In this document: in pieces, positions 17,281 to 25,182 of the stretch
How positions within the stretch are numbered: position 1 is the first letter of the stretch
Layout: every line of letters starts with the position of its first letter
Assembly: GCA_050249455.1 (NCBI GenBank)
Contig: JBFWQM010000025.1
Span: 1-32,714, forward strand
Direction of reading: 5' to 3'
DNA length: 32,714 bases
Source of the DNA: JBFWQM01 sp050249455
Lineage (GTDB): Bacteria; Pseudomonadota; Alphaproteobacteria; MPNO01; VGEU01
Notes under the pieces: model-generated
Database searches by the model: none
The model's input: only the letters and a program-made list of their open reading frames with translations
Told to the model about the DNA's origin: nothing
Position numbers and translations under genes: made by a program

Positions 17281-18327
17281 ATGTCACGAAAAATCGCCAT
17301 CGGACTGCTCGTATCGACGTCGGTCGCGCTCGCCGCGTGCCAGTCCGAAACAACCATGGGCACCAACCAGGGGCCGGTCACCGGCGCGGTCGGGCCGCAG
17401 GGCGCGGTCGACGCCTCGGCGCAGCTCGAGCGCTGCTCGTCGCCGCTCGGCATCATCGCGCTGGTCGAATCGCAGGATCCGATGCTGCAGCAGAATCTGG
17501 CCGGGTTCGGCCTGGGCTCGCCGCTGCCGGTGCTGCGCCTGTTGATGCAGCAGTCGGGCTGCTTCATGGTGGTCGACCGCGGCCAGGCGATGCAGACCAT
17601 CATGCAGGAGCGCGCGCTGACCCAGTCGGGCGAGATGCGCGGCGGGTCCAACATGGGCCAGGGCCAGCTCGTGGCGGCCGACCTGGCGCTGACCCCCAAC
17701 GTCATCTTCTCGGGCAACACCGGCGGCGGCCGCGGCGGGCTCGGCGCGGCCGGCTTCCTGCCGGGCTGGGCCGGCGTGATCGGCGGCGCGGTGGCCGGCG
17801 GCCTGCGCTTCACCTCGGCGCAGTCGGTGCTGACGGTGACCGACGTGCGCTCGGGCCTTCAGGTGTCGGCGGCGCAGGGCACCGCGACGGCGCGCGACAT
17901 GGACCTCGGCGGCGCGCTGTTCGGCTGGGGCGGCGGCGTCGGCGGCGCGATGGGCCTCGGCGGCTACTCCAACACGCCGGAAGGCAAGGTCATCTCGGCC
18001 GCCCTGATGGACGCCTACAACAACGTGGTGCGCACGGTGCGCGGCATGCCGCCGCTGCCCTCGATCGCCAACCTGCACAGCCCGCAGACGCCGGCGCCCT
18101 CGGCGGCGGCCAGCGCCGGCCGCGGCGGCCCGTCGGCCGGCGGGCGCTACCGCGTCACCGGCAACCTCAACATGCGCGAGGGACCGGGCGCCCAGAACCC
18201 GGTGGTCGGCCAGCTCCGCCCCGGCACCGTCGTCACCTCCACCGGCTCGGTCAACGGCGAGTGGTGGGAGATCCAGTCGGGCGAGATGTACGGCTGGGTG
18301 CTGTCGCGCAGCCTGCGGCAGAACTGA
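17281..18327 (+). CDS. CsgG-like lipoprotein with C-terminal SH3 domain
   Basis: A 348-residue predicted outer-membrane lipoprotein. The lipobox VALAAC places the lipidated Cys at residue 20. Residues ~50-310 resemble the CsgG/HfaB fold (LGIIALVESQDPM, LRLLMQQSGCFMVVDRGQAMQTIMQERALTQSG, VISAALMDAYNNVVRTVRG), a family whose known members form secretion pores or anchor holdfast. Between them are very Gly-rich, partly hydrophobic stretches (about 145-180 and 210-225). After a Pro/Ala/Ser linker, the last ~65 residues are a bacterial SH3 domain (YRVTGNLNMREGPGAQNPVVG, GEWWEIQSGEMYGWVLSRSL), which normally binds peptidoglycan. A purine-rich AAGGTAGGGGG site precedes the ATG, and a terminator follows. 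Confidence 0.8.
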   Translation: MSRKIAIGLLVSTSVALAACQSETTMGTNQGPVTGAVGPQGAVDASAQLERCSSPLGIIALVESQDPMLQQNLAGFGLGSPLPVLRLLMQQSGCFMVVDRGQAMQTIMQERALTQSGEMRGGSNMGQGQLVAADLALTPNVIFSGNTGGGRGGLGAAGFLPGWAGVIGGAVAGGLRFTSAQSVLTVTDVRSGLQVSAAQGTATARDMDLGGALFGWGGGVGGAMGLGGYSNTPEGKVISAALMDAYNNVVRTVRGMPPLPSIANLHSPQTPAPSAAASAGRGGPSAGGRYRVTGNLNMREGPGAQNPVVGQLRPGTVVTSTGSVNGEWWEIQSGEMYGWVLSRSLRQN

Positions 18328-18348
18328 ACGGCGCGAATTCGACTGCGC

Positions 18349-18377
18349 AAAGGGCGGGCCGGACGGCCCGCCCTTTT
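18349..18377. terminator. intrinsic terminator, bidirectional
   Basis: A 12-bp stem AAAGGGCGGGCC paired with its complement around loop GGAC is followed by a T-run, with A bases on the other side. It sits between the convergent CsgG-like and epimerase genes and can serve both. Confidence 0.85.
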
Positions 18378-18381
18378 CCGT

Positions 18382-19341
18382 TCAGCCCTGCTGCGACCGG
18401 CGGCGCACCTGGGCGGCGTAGTGGGCGACCGATCCCTCGAGCGACATCCGCGGTTCGAAACCGAGCACGGCGCGGGCGCGCTTCAGGCTGAACGGCTGGT
18501 CGACGAAGCGGCGGTCCTTGCACGCGGCCCAGGTGTCGGGCGCGATGTCGACCTTGGCGCCGGGGATCGCGGCCTTCACCGCCTCAATCACCTGCGGCGC
18601 GCTGTGCAGCACGCCCGAGCCGATGTTGATCGCGCGCTCCGCCGGCGACTTCACCGTCCAGCTCTGCACGATCGCCCGCGCCGCGTCCTCGACATAGAGG
18701 TACTGGTTCAGGTTGGCGAACGGCCTGTCGATCACGACCGGCTGGCCCAGCGCCGGGCCTTCGACGCAGGTCGCCATGAACACCGCGCCGCCGGAGGCGT
18801 ACCACTGGCCGAGGCCGTAGACCGGGCAGAACCGCGGCGCGACGACGTCGACGCCCCACGCCTTGGCGTAGTGCAGCGCGATCACCTCCGCCGACAGCTT
18901 GAGGCAGCCGTAGAACGAGTCCGGGCCGATCGCGCGGTCCTCCTCCCACGGCGCGTCGGACGGCGCCTGCGATTCGTAGATGCCGACGGTGGAGCACAGC
19001 ACGTAGCGGCCGAGCTTCGCGATGCGGTGCGCCTCCAGCGTGTTGACGGTGCCTTCCACCGTCACGCGGGTCGCCATGAACGGCCGCGCCTTCGCCGCCT
19101 CGGGCAAATACGCGGCCGTGTGCACCACGCCGGTCGCGCCGTGGCGCTCCATCGCATGCAGCATCTGCGGCAGGTCGAGCACGTCGCCGCGCTCCAGCGC
19201 GAACGGCCGGTCCTCCATCACCAGCCGCAGATACGCCTCGCTCGGCGCCACGTCGTAGAGGACGACCCGCTCGCCCGCATCGACCAAGTGCTTCGCCGCA
19301 TGCGCCGCCAGCAGCCCGGCGCCGGTGATGAAGACGGTCAT
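18382..19341 (-). CDS. NAD-dependent epimerase/dehydratase (extended SDR)
   Basis: A 319-residue short-chain dehydrogenase of the extended type. The cofactor loop is FITGAGLLAAHAAKHL, where the third Gly of TGxxGxxG is Ala. The family marks are the DVLDLPQM acidic contact, VHTAAYLP, the catalytic STVGIYES (Ser/Thr) and YGCLKLSAEV (Tyr-x3-Lys), then PRFCPVYGLGQW and a C-terminal substrate domain. Members usually act on nucleotide sugars, but relatives reduce other ketones or alcohols. Upstream it has 280 nt without a coding gene; the two amidohydrolase-type genes nearby do not fix a function. Confidence 0.85.
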   Translation of the reverse strand: MTVFITGAGLLAAHAAKHLVDAGERVVLYDVAPSEAYLRLVMEDRPFALERGDVLDLPQMLHAMERHGATGVVHTAAYLPEAAKARPFMATRVTVEGTVNTLEAHRIAKLGRYVLCSTVGIYESQAPSDAPWEEDRAIGPDSFYGCLKLSAEVIALHYAKAWGVDVVAPRFCPVYGLGQWYASGGAVFMATCVEGPALGQPVVIDRPFANLNQYLYVEDAARAIVQSWTVKSPAERAINIGSGVLHSAPQVIEAVKAAIPGAKVDIAPDTWAACKDRRFVDQPFSLKRARAVLGFEPRMSLEGSVAHYAAQVRRRSQQG

Positions 19342-19621
19342 GGGAGCCTCGCTTGTCAGAGTTTGCGACTATAATGCGAACCGACTTGGGGGCGCCGGGC
19401 AATCTACCGGCAATGCTGGATAGGGCAGATGTCAAAGCGCGCCGATCAAGGAACGCCCCCGTTTGAGTTTCCGCCTTCTGATGCGCGACCTTCGAATTTG
19501 GCCACCGAAGCCCTACGCCAGTCACGCGCCGTAGCGCGAAGCGCGCGAGCAAGCGACGACCGAGCCTTCATCGACGCTGTTTCCGAGCCTCTATAGCAAC
19601 GTAGCCCGTTCAACCGGCGGA

Positions 19622-20620
19622 TCACCCCAGCTTCAAGATCCGCTTCGTGTTGCCGCTGTAGATCTTCTCGCGGTCGGCCTTGCTGATGGCGAGCTCGTCC
19701 ACGACCTTGATCGTCTCGCGGATCAGGAAGTGGCCGCCCTCCTTGTCGAACGGGGCGTCGGTGGCGAACAGCGCGTGCTCGGGTCCGAAGAAGTCGAGGC
19801 CGCAGACGGTCGGCGCGGCGGCGCCGTTGAGCGCGGTGTCGGCGTAGAAGCCGCGGAAATAGTCCTCCGGCGGGCGCTTGAGGCCGGCCTTCTCGATGCG
19901 CGGGTCGGACGTCGCGCCGAAGTTCTGCTCGAAGCTCCAGCCGATCTTGCCGCGGTTGAACGAGATCATGCCGCCCATGTGGTGGGTGATGACCTTGAGG
20001 TCCGGCAGCCTGTCGAACAGGCCGGAGAACACCAGGCGCGTCATCGCCACCGTGGTCTCCCACGGCCAGCCGAAGGTGAACCACACCTCGTCCTCGGACT
20101 TCGTCTCGGCCAGGTAGTCGGGGTGGTTCGGCCCGCGGATCGGGTGCATCCATACCGGCAGGTCGCGCTTGGCGCAGATCTCGAACAGCGGGAAGAACTC
20201 GGGCGCGGTGAGCGGCTTGCCGAGCACGTTGGTGAAGACCTGGATGCCGCGCGCGCCGAGCTGGTCGATCGCGCGCTCGGCCTCGCGCGCCGCGGCGTCC
20301 GGGTTGTTCATCGGCATCGAGGCGGTGAAGGCGGGGAAGCGGTCGGGGTGCTTGCGGCACAGTTCGGCGAGGCCATCGTTTGCCAGCCGGGCGTAGCCGG
20401 GGGTCTTGTCCGGCGGGCCCAGCGCCTCGATCACCGGGTTGGCCAGCGACAGCACCTGCGCGTAGTCGTCGTAGGCGTCCATCATCCGCAGGTGCGCGTC
20501 GAGGTCCCACAGGGTCGGGATGCCCGGCCAGCGCTTCAGCATCGCCTTGTCCGGGATGACCTCCTTCAGCACCTCGAAATAGGCCGCCGGCAGGATGTGG
20601 GTGAACACGTCGAGCTTCAT
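19622..20620 (-). CDS. amidohydrolase family protein (ACMSD/decarboxylase-like)
   Basis: A 332-residue PF04909-type TIM-barrel enzyme. The N terminus MKLDVFTHILP shows F-x-H where the family usually has H-x-H or E-x-H, so one metal ligand is changed. Later ligand regions are intact: VWMHPIRGPNHPDY, ITHHMGGMISFNRGK and LFATDAPFD. Family members decarboxylate (ACMSD, gamma-resorcylate) or hydrolyse; the Phe variant keeps only one His at that site. A TATAAC box on the minus strand at 20650-20655 and GGGAGG near 20630 could form its own promoter and ribosome site. It is divergent from the tandem cupin genes. Confidence 0.84.
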   Translation of the reverse strand: MKLDVFTHILPAAYFEVLKEVIPDKAMLKRWPGIPTLWDLDAHLRMMDAYDDYAQVLSLANPVIEALGPPDKTPGYARLANDGLAELCRKHPDRFPAFTASMPMNNPDAAAREAERAIDQLGARGIQVFTNVLGKPLTAPEFFPLFEICAKRDLPVWMHPIRGPNHPDYLAETKSEDEVWFTFGWPWETTVAMTRLVFSGLFDRLPDLKVITHHMGGMISFNRGKIGWSFEQNFGATSDPRIEKAGLKRPPEDYFRGFYADTALNGAAAPTVCGLDFFGPEHALFATDAPFDKEGGHFLIRETIKVVDELAISKADREKIYSGNTKRILKLG

Positions 20621-20649
20621 TGTCGCCTCCCGATGCGGCCGTTCGCCCC

Positions 20650-20702
20650 GTTATAGCGCGTCGGTTTCGGCTTTTGCAGCCCCGCGTCGCGGGGCGTATC
20701 AT
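20650..20702. promoter_or_regulatory. divergent promoter region with palindrome
   Basis: On the plus strand TTGCAG (674-679), a 17-nt gap and TATCAT (697-702) could form a promoter for the cupin genes. The gap is filled by a perfect palindrome GCCCCGCG-T-CGCGGGGC (20679-20695). A TATAAC box faces the other way at 20650-20655. A repressor or activator site is plausible but unproven. Confidence 0.4.
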
Positions 20703-20734
20703 CAGGGCCAGGAACGGAACAGGAGACTCCGAAG

Positions 20735-21307
20735 ATGGCTCACGGCTTCGAGAAATTCTGCGAGGACTGCCACAAGGCGATGGCCGAGGATCCGGGTCCC
20801 GGCGGGCGCGAGAAGGTGCGCCTGCTGCTGGAGAAGCAGCTCCGCAACGAGGACTTCGTGAAGCAGTACTGCGACGCGATGCCGTTCGGCATCCACGAGC
20901 TGTACCACGACAAGGACCTCGACTTCGTCGTGCTGTCGCACGTCTATGAGAAGGGGCGCGAGTCGCCGCCGCACGACCACGGCAAGTCGTGGGCGATCTA
21001 TGGCCAGGCGCGGCTGCATACCGACATGACGGTGTGGGACCGCAACGACGACGGCAGCAAAGAAGGCTATGCCGACATCCATGTCAGCAAGCGCTTCCGC
21101 CTCGACCCCGGCATGGCCGGCACGTTCGAGCCGACCGTGATCCACCAGATCCGCTTCCCGGAGGGGGCGCGCTTCGTGCGCATCACCGGCACCGACCTCA
21201 ACACCATCGCGACCCACCGCTTCGTGCCGGAGGAGAAGAAGATCGTCGTCAACAAGGGCATCGCCGCCGGCTCGTCCGACGTCAGCCAGATGCGTTCGGC
21301 GACCTGA
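20735..21307 (+). CDS. cupin-like metal-binding protein, copy 1
   Basis: A 190-residue protein with a double-stranded beta-helix pattern. SPPHDHGKSWAIYGQ (78-91) gives the first metal motif with H80 and H82, and VIHQIRF gives H137. The layout, with an N-terminal helical lead, recalls cysteine-dioxygenase-like cupins, so a small-molecule dioxygenase or thiol dioxygenase is possible, but the family is not known to me by name. In an ungapped comparison with the next gene, 69 of the first 100 residues are identical. The ATG at 20735 follows AGGAGACTCCGAAG. The gene is followed after 12 nt by its paralogue, so the two are one operon. Confidence 0.8.
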   Translation: MAHGFEKFCEDCHKAMAEDPGPGGREKVRLLLEKQLRNEDFVKQYCDAMPFGIHELYHDKDLDFVVLSHVYEKGRESPPHDHGKSWAIYGQARLHTDMTVWDRNDDGSKEGYADIHVSKRFRLDPGMAGTFEPTVIHQIRFPEGARFVRITGTDLNTIATHRFVPEEKKIVVNKGIAAGSSDVSQMRSAT

Positions 21308-21319
21308 GGAGGGACGGCG

Positions 21320-21868
21320 ATGGCGCACGGGCTGGAGGAATTCTGCGCCGGCGTCCGCAAGGCCCTGAAGGACGATCCGGGGCCGGGCGGGCGCGAGACG
21401 GTGCGCGCGATGCTGGAGCGCCTGCTCGCGAATGAGGCGTTCGTGAAGCACTACTGCGACGGCATGAGCTACGGCGCGCACGAGCTCTACCGCGACCCGG
21501 AGCTCGACTTCGTCGTGCTCAGCCACGTCTACAGCAAGGCGCGCAAGTCGCCGCCGCACGACCACGGCGAGTCGTGGGCGGTGTACGGCCAGGCGCGCGG
21601 CCGCACCGACATGACGGTGTGGGCGCGCCGCGACGGCGACGGCTGGGACGGCCCGGCCGAGATCGAGGTCGCGCGTCAGTACCGGCTGGTGCCGCCAACG
21701 GCGGGCGTGTTCCAGCCCGGCGAGATCCACCAGATCGACTACACCGACGACGCCTGCTTCGTGCGCGTCACCGGCACCGACCTCAGCAGCATCCGAACGC
21801 GCCGCTTCGTGCCCGACCAGCACAAGGTCGTCTCCGGCCACGGCATGGGGCCGGGACCGGAGATGTAG
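21320..21868 (+). CDS. cupin-like metal-binding protein, copy 2
   Basis: A 182-residue paralogue of the gene before it, with the same metal motif SPPHDHGESWAVYGQ (H80, H82) and EIHQIDY (H137), the same start MAHG, and a similar C-terminal TGTDLSSIRTRRFVP. It diverges most in the last 20 residues. A GGAGG site precedes the ATG at 21320. Two similar genes in a row suggest either a heteromeric enzyme or two enzymes with different substrates. A strong intrinsic terminator follows at 21904. Confidence 0.8.
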   Translation: MAHGLEEFCAGVRKALKDDPGPGGRETVRAMLERLLANEAFVKHYCDGMSYGAHELYRDPELDFVVLSHVYSKARKSPPHDHGESWAVYGQARGRTDMTVWARRDGDGWDGPAEIEVARQYRLVPPTAGVFQPGEIHQIDYTDDACFVRVTGTDLSSIRTRRFVPDQHKVVSGHGMGPGPEM

Positions 21869-21900
21869 GGGCTCCTCTTTCGCAACATCTCGGCATTGCG

Positions 21901-21993
21901 TAGGGGCGGGTCTCAGACCCGCCCGTTTTTTTGTTTGCGTTGAGGCGCAGAGAGGGGGTTGTCGCCGCGGGCGGGTTTGAAACCCGCCCCTAC
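21901..21993. repeat. palindromic intergenic repeat, family B, copy 1
   Basis: Two hairpins face each other: TAGGGGCGGGT at the left end and its complement ACCCGCCCCTA at the right. The right hairpin is GGGCGGGTTT-G-AAACCCGCCC (21969-21989). A related pair of hairpins lies at 32110-32158. The form recalls REP doublets. Confidence 0.75.
21904..21932 (+). terminator. intrinsic terminator after the cupin pair
   Basis: A 9-bp stem GGGCGGGTC with loop TCA and its complement is followed by G and seven T. It lies 35 nt beyond the stop of cupin copy 2 and forms the left half of the family B repeat. Confidence 0.85.
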
Positions 21994-22016
21994 ACGCGAT
22001 CGGAACTGTGTTGCCG

Positions 22017-22715
22017 TCAGCCCGGATATTCGGCGATGCCGCCGTGGTCGCGCGACCAGTCGACCGGGTTGTTGAGGAACTTGCGCACCTCGGCCAAGGT
22101 GGCGGCGTCGAAGTGGCCGCCTTCCTCCGCCGCGCGCAGCACGTCCCACCACGTGGCGAGGTAGTGCAGCGTGATGCCGATCTCCGACATCACCTTGTCG
22201 GTGTGCGGGAAGATGCCGTAGTGGAACAGCACGAAGGCATGGTCGACCGAGGCGCCGGCGTTGCGCATCGCCTTGCAGAAATTGACCTTGCTGCGGCCGT
22301 CGGTGGTCAGGTCCTCGACCAGGATGCCGCGCCAGTTCTCCTTCAGCGCGCCCTCGATCTGCGCCAGCCGGCCGAAGCCCTTGGGCTGCTTCCTGACGTA
22401 GAGCATGGGAAGCTGCATGCGGTCGGCGATCCAGGCGGCGAACGGGATGCCCGCGGTCTCGCCGCCGGCCACCGCGTCCAGGGCCTCGAAGCCGACTTCG
22501 CGCAGGATCGTCGTCGTCGCGAAGTCGACCAGGGTCTGGCGCGCGCGCGGAAAGGAGATCAGCTTGCGGCAGTCGATGTAGACGGGGCTCGCCCAGCCCG
22601 ACGTGAAGATGAACGGCCGCTCGGCATTGAAATACGCGGCCTTGACCTCGAGCAATATGCGCGCGGTCACGTTCGCGATTTGCCTCTTGTCGAGCAGTTC
22701 CGTGCCGGTATTCAT
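22017..22715 (-). CDS. pyrE: orotate phosphoribosyltransferase
   Basis: A 232-residue enzyme that joins orotate and PRPP to OMP in pyrimidine synthesis. The PRPP loop is ILVEDLTTDGRSK (131-143), the form seen in alphaproteobacterial enzymes. Upstream are FIFTSGWASPVYIDCRKL, which is the orotate/dimer region, and YVRKQPKGFG, the flexible catalytic loop with Lys residues. Its start at 22715 lies 110 nt after the pyrC stop, so it is probably the last gene of the leftward pyr operon, although it does not overlap pyrC as the others overlap each other. It ends at the family B repeat. Confidence 0.93.
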   Translation of the reverse strand: MNTGTELLDKRQIANVTARILLEVKAAYFNAERPFIFTSGWASPVYIDCRKLISFPRARQTLVDFATTTILREVGFEALDAVAGGETAGIPFAAWIADRMQLPMLYVRKQPKGFGRLAQIEGALKENWRGILVEDLTTDGRSKVNFCKAMRNAGASVDHAFVLFHYGIFPHTDKVMSEIGITLHYLATWWDVLRAAEEGGHFDAATLAEVRKFLNNPVDWSRDHGGIAEYPG

Positions 22716-22825
22716 GTGGAGATGGCCCTGAGGTCGCGCGGGCAGGGCGGGCGTCGCCGCACCGCCGAATGACGGACTCCTTACAGGCATTCCGCCGGGG
22801 CGGCAAACGGATTCTGGCCGCGGCC

Positions 22826-23869
22826 TTACGCCCCGGCCAGCGTCCACGGGACGGTCTCGCCGGCACGGAACGGCACCACCCAGGCGCCGTCCTCCACCGC
22901 CACGCGCTCGGGGATCGCGGTGCCGCCGCGCACCAGTGCGATGCGGTCCTCGTTCGGCGCCAGGCGGTAGAACGCCGGGCCGTTGAGCGCGGCGAACGCC
23001 TCCAGCCGGTCGAGCGCGTCCTCCTCGTCGAACACCTGCGCGTAGAGCTCGATCGCGCCGGGCGCGTTGAAGATGCCGGCGCAGCCGCAGGCGCATTCCT
23101 TGTCGTGCGCGCGGTGCGGCGCGGAGTCGGTGCCGAGGAAGAAGCGCGGATGGCCCGACGTCGCGGCGCGGCGCAGCGCAAGGCGGTGCCGCTCGCGCTT
23201 GGCGACCGGCAGGCAGTACATGTGCGGGCGCAGGCCGCCCTGGAACAGCGCGTTGCGGTTGATCATCAGGTGATGGGCGGTCAGGGTCGCCGCGACGTTG
23301 CCGTGGTCGCGCACGAAGGCGACGCCTTCCTCGGTCGTCGCGTGCTCCAGCACCACGCGCAAGGACGGCTGCCGCGCAATCAGCGGCGCCAGCACGCGGT
23401 CGAGGAACACCGCCTCGCGGTCGAAGACGTCGACGGCCGGATCGACCACCTCGCCGTGGACGAGCAGCGGCATGCCGATCGCCGCCATCCGCTCCACCAC
23501 GCGGTCGATCCTGCGGATGTCGGTGACGCCGGCGTGCGAGTTGGTGGTCGCGCCGGCGGGGTAGAGCTTCATCGCGGTGAACACGCCGTCGCGATGGCCG
23601 CGCTCGACCTCGTCCGGGTCGGTCGCGTCGGTCAGGTAGCCGGTCATCAGCGGCGTGAAGCGCGACCCGGCCGGCAGGGCCGCCACGATGCGGTCGCGGT
23701 AGGCGCGCGCGTCCGCCGCCGTCGTCACCGGCGGCACCAGGTTGGGCATGATGATGGCGCGGCCGAACCGGGCGGCGGTGAACGGCAGCACCTGCGCCAG
23801 CATCGGTCCGTCGCGCAGGTGCAGGTGCCAGTCGTCGGGGCGGCGCAGGACGAGGCGGTCCGCGCTCAC
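22826..23869 (-). CDS. pyrC: dihydroorotase, PyrC type
   Basis: A 347-residue zinc enzyme that interconverts N-carbamoyl-L-aspartate and dihydroorotate. It matches the class II (E. coli-like) type: PDDWHLHLRDG (H15, H17), the bridging lysine K101 in TAMKLYPAGATTNS, H138 in LLVHGE, H176 in LEHATTEEG, and FFLGTDSAPH with the catalytic Asp. The start is GTG at 23869: it gives MSADRLVLRRPDDW, with the metal motif at the normal place, and overlaps the TGA of the carbamoylase-like gene by four bases (GTGA). The tight overlap shows a shared transcript and translation with that gene. Confidence 0.93.
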   Translation of the reverse strand: MSADRLVLRRPDDWHLHLRDGPMLAQVLPFTAARFGRAIIMPNLVPPVTTAADARAYRDRIVAALPAGSRFTPLMTGYLTDATDPDEVERGHRDGVFTAMKLYPAGATTNSHAGVTDIRRIDRVVERMAAIGMPLLVHGEVVDPAVDVFDREAVFLDRVLAPLIARQPSLRVVLEHATTEEGVAFVRDHGNVAATLTAHHLMINRNALFQGGLRPHMYCLPVAKRERHRLALRRAATSGHPRFFLGTDSAPHRAHDKECACGCAGIFNAPGAIELYAQVFDEEDALDRLEAFAALNGPAFYRLAPNEDRIALVRGGTAIPERVAVEDGAWVVPFRAGETVPWTLAGA

Positions 23870-25182
23870 GGCAGCGGCCCGGTCAGCGCGGCGTGGAGCA
23901 GGTCCACGCCCTGCATGAAGTCCTCGATCGCCATCGCCTCGCGCGGGTTGTGCGAGCCGTGCGCGTTGCGCACGAAGATCATCGCCGCCGGGATGCCGGC
24001 TTCGGCGAACATCACCGCGTCGTGCCCGGCGCCGCTGGGCAACCGGCAGGACGCGATGCCGAGGTCGGCGGCGAGCTTGTCGAGGTGCTCGATCCAGCGG
24101 TCCGGCACCTTCTGCGGCGGCGAGAAGACGCGGCCGTCGAAGTCGAACGCCACGCCGCGCGCCTTGGCCACCCCGTCGCACTCGGTCTGCACCAGGCGAT
24201 AGAAGGTCTCCAATGTCTCCAGGCTCTGGCTGCGGAACTCCAGGCTGAACTCGACCTCGCCCGGGATGCGCGACATCGCGTGCCGGCTCGGGTCGGTGGT
24301 GAAGATGCCGGTGGTGATGACGAGGTCGATGCCGCGCTCCATCAGCACCCGCCAGTGCTCGTCGAGCCGCATCAGGAGGTCGGCCACCGCCAGCACCGCG
24401 TCGTGGCGCAGCCAGCGCGGCACCGTGCCGGAATGCCCGGCCTCGCCCCGGCAGACGACTTTCAGGTGGCGGATGTTGCCGCGGATGCCGGTGACGACGC
24501 CGACCGGCAGGCTGCGGTCGACCAGCACCGGTCCCTGCTCGATGTGGAGCTCGATGAACGCGGCGAGCGACTTCGGGTCGATCAGGGGGCGCTGTGCCGC
24601 GATGGCGGCGACGTCGGCGCCGGCGGCGGCCATGTAGTCGGCGAGCGGCCGGCGGGTCTCGCGGTGCGGCCGCTGCAGGTCGGCGAGGTCGAGCTTGCCG
24701 AACAGCGCGCTGGAACCGAGATAGGGCTTGCCGAACCACGGGCTCTCCTCGCCGCGGATGCCGTAGACCTTCACGGTCCGCGGCGGCGTCCGGTTCTCCC
24801 GCTTGAGGCGGTGCAGGCACAGGAGGCCGGCGACCACGCCGGCGGCGCCATCGAAGTTGCCGCCCTGGGGCACGGTATCGCAGTGCGAGCCGCACGCCAT
24901 CGCCGGCAGCGCCGCCTCGGCGCCGGGCAGCTCCACCACAAGGTTGGCGGCCGGGTCCCACGACACGGCAAAGCCCTCGTCGCGCGACCACTCGGCCAGG
25001 AAGTCGAGCGCAGCCTGCTCGCCGGCGTCATAGGAGGCGCGGGTGACGCCGACGCCGTCGAACGACAGCGTGCGCAGGCCGTCGAACAGCTCGGCGGCGA
25101 CCGCGGCCGGTTCTGCCGCGTTGCTGCGGCGGGCGGGGCGCGCCGGCTTCGTCCCGGCGCGGATGATCGCGGCGTCGTTCAT
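23866..25182 (-). CDS. M20-family Zn-dependent hydrolase (carbamoylase/allantoate amidohydrolase family)
   Basis: A 438-residue amidohydrolase of the hydantoinase/carbamoylase family, members of which split N-carbamoyl amino acids, beta-ureidopropionate or allantoate. Metal ligands are H100 and D111 in GSHCDTVPQGGNFDG, E145/E146 in YGIRGEES, H213 in ELHIEQGPVL and H411 in GSHNPREAM. The dimer-domain His is H250 in AGHSGTVP and SGAGHD is at 383-388. The first ~25 residues are an extra basic lead. It overlaps pyrD before it (ATGA) and pyrC after it (GTGA) by four bases each. In this place N-carbamoyl-L-aspartate is an attractive substrate, but that is inference; ureidopropionate or allantoate remain possible. 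Confidence 0.88.
   Translation of the reverse strand: MNDAAIIRAGTKPARPARRSNAAEPAAVAAELFDGLRTLSFDGVGVTRASYDAGEQAALDFLAEWSRDEGFAVSWDPAANLVVELPGAEAALPAMACGSHCDTVPQGGNFDGAAGVVAGLLCLHRLKRENRTPPRTVKVYGIRGEESPWFGKPYLGSSALFGKLDLADLQRPHRETRRPLADYMAAAGADVAAIAAQRPLIDPKSLAAFIELHIEQGPVLVDRSLPVGVVTGIRGNIRHLKVVCRGEAGHSGTVPRWLRHDAVLAVADLLMRLDEHWRVLMERGIDLVITTGIFTTDPSRHAMSRIPGEVEFSLEFRSQSLETLETFYRLVQTECDGVAKARGVAFDFDGRVFSPPQKVPDRWIEHLDKLAADLGIASCRLPSGAGHDAVMFAEAGIPAAMIFVRNAHGSHNPREAMAIEDFMQGVDLLHAALTGPLP

Noticed and set aside
19387..19456. Possible tRNA-like pairing GGGGGCG with CGCCCCC about 60 nt apart, upstream of the epimerase
   Set aside because: No D-arm, anticodon arm or GGTTCGA-type T-arm can be drawn. 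Apart from a minus-strand TATAGT box near 19370, I see nothing in the 280-nt gap 19342-19621.
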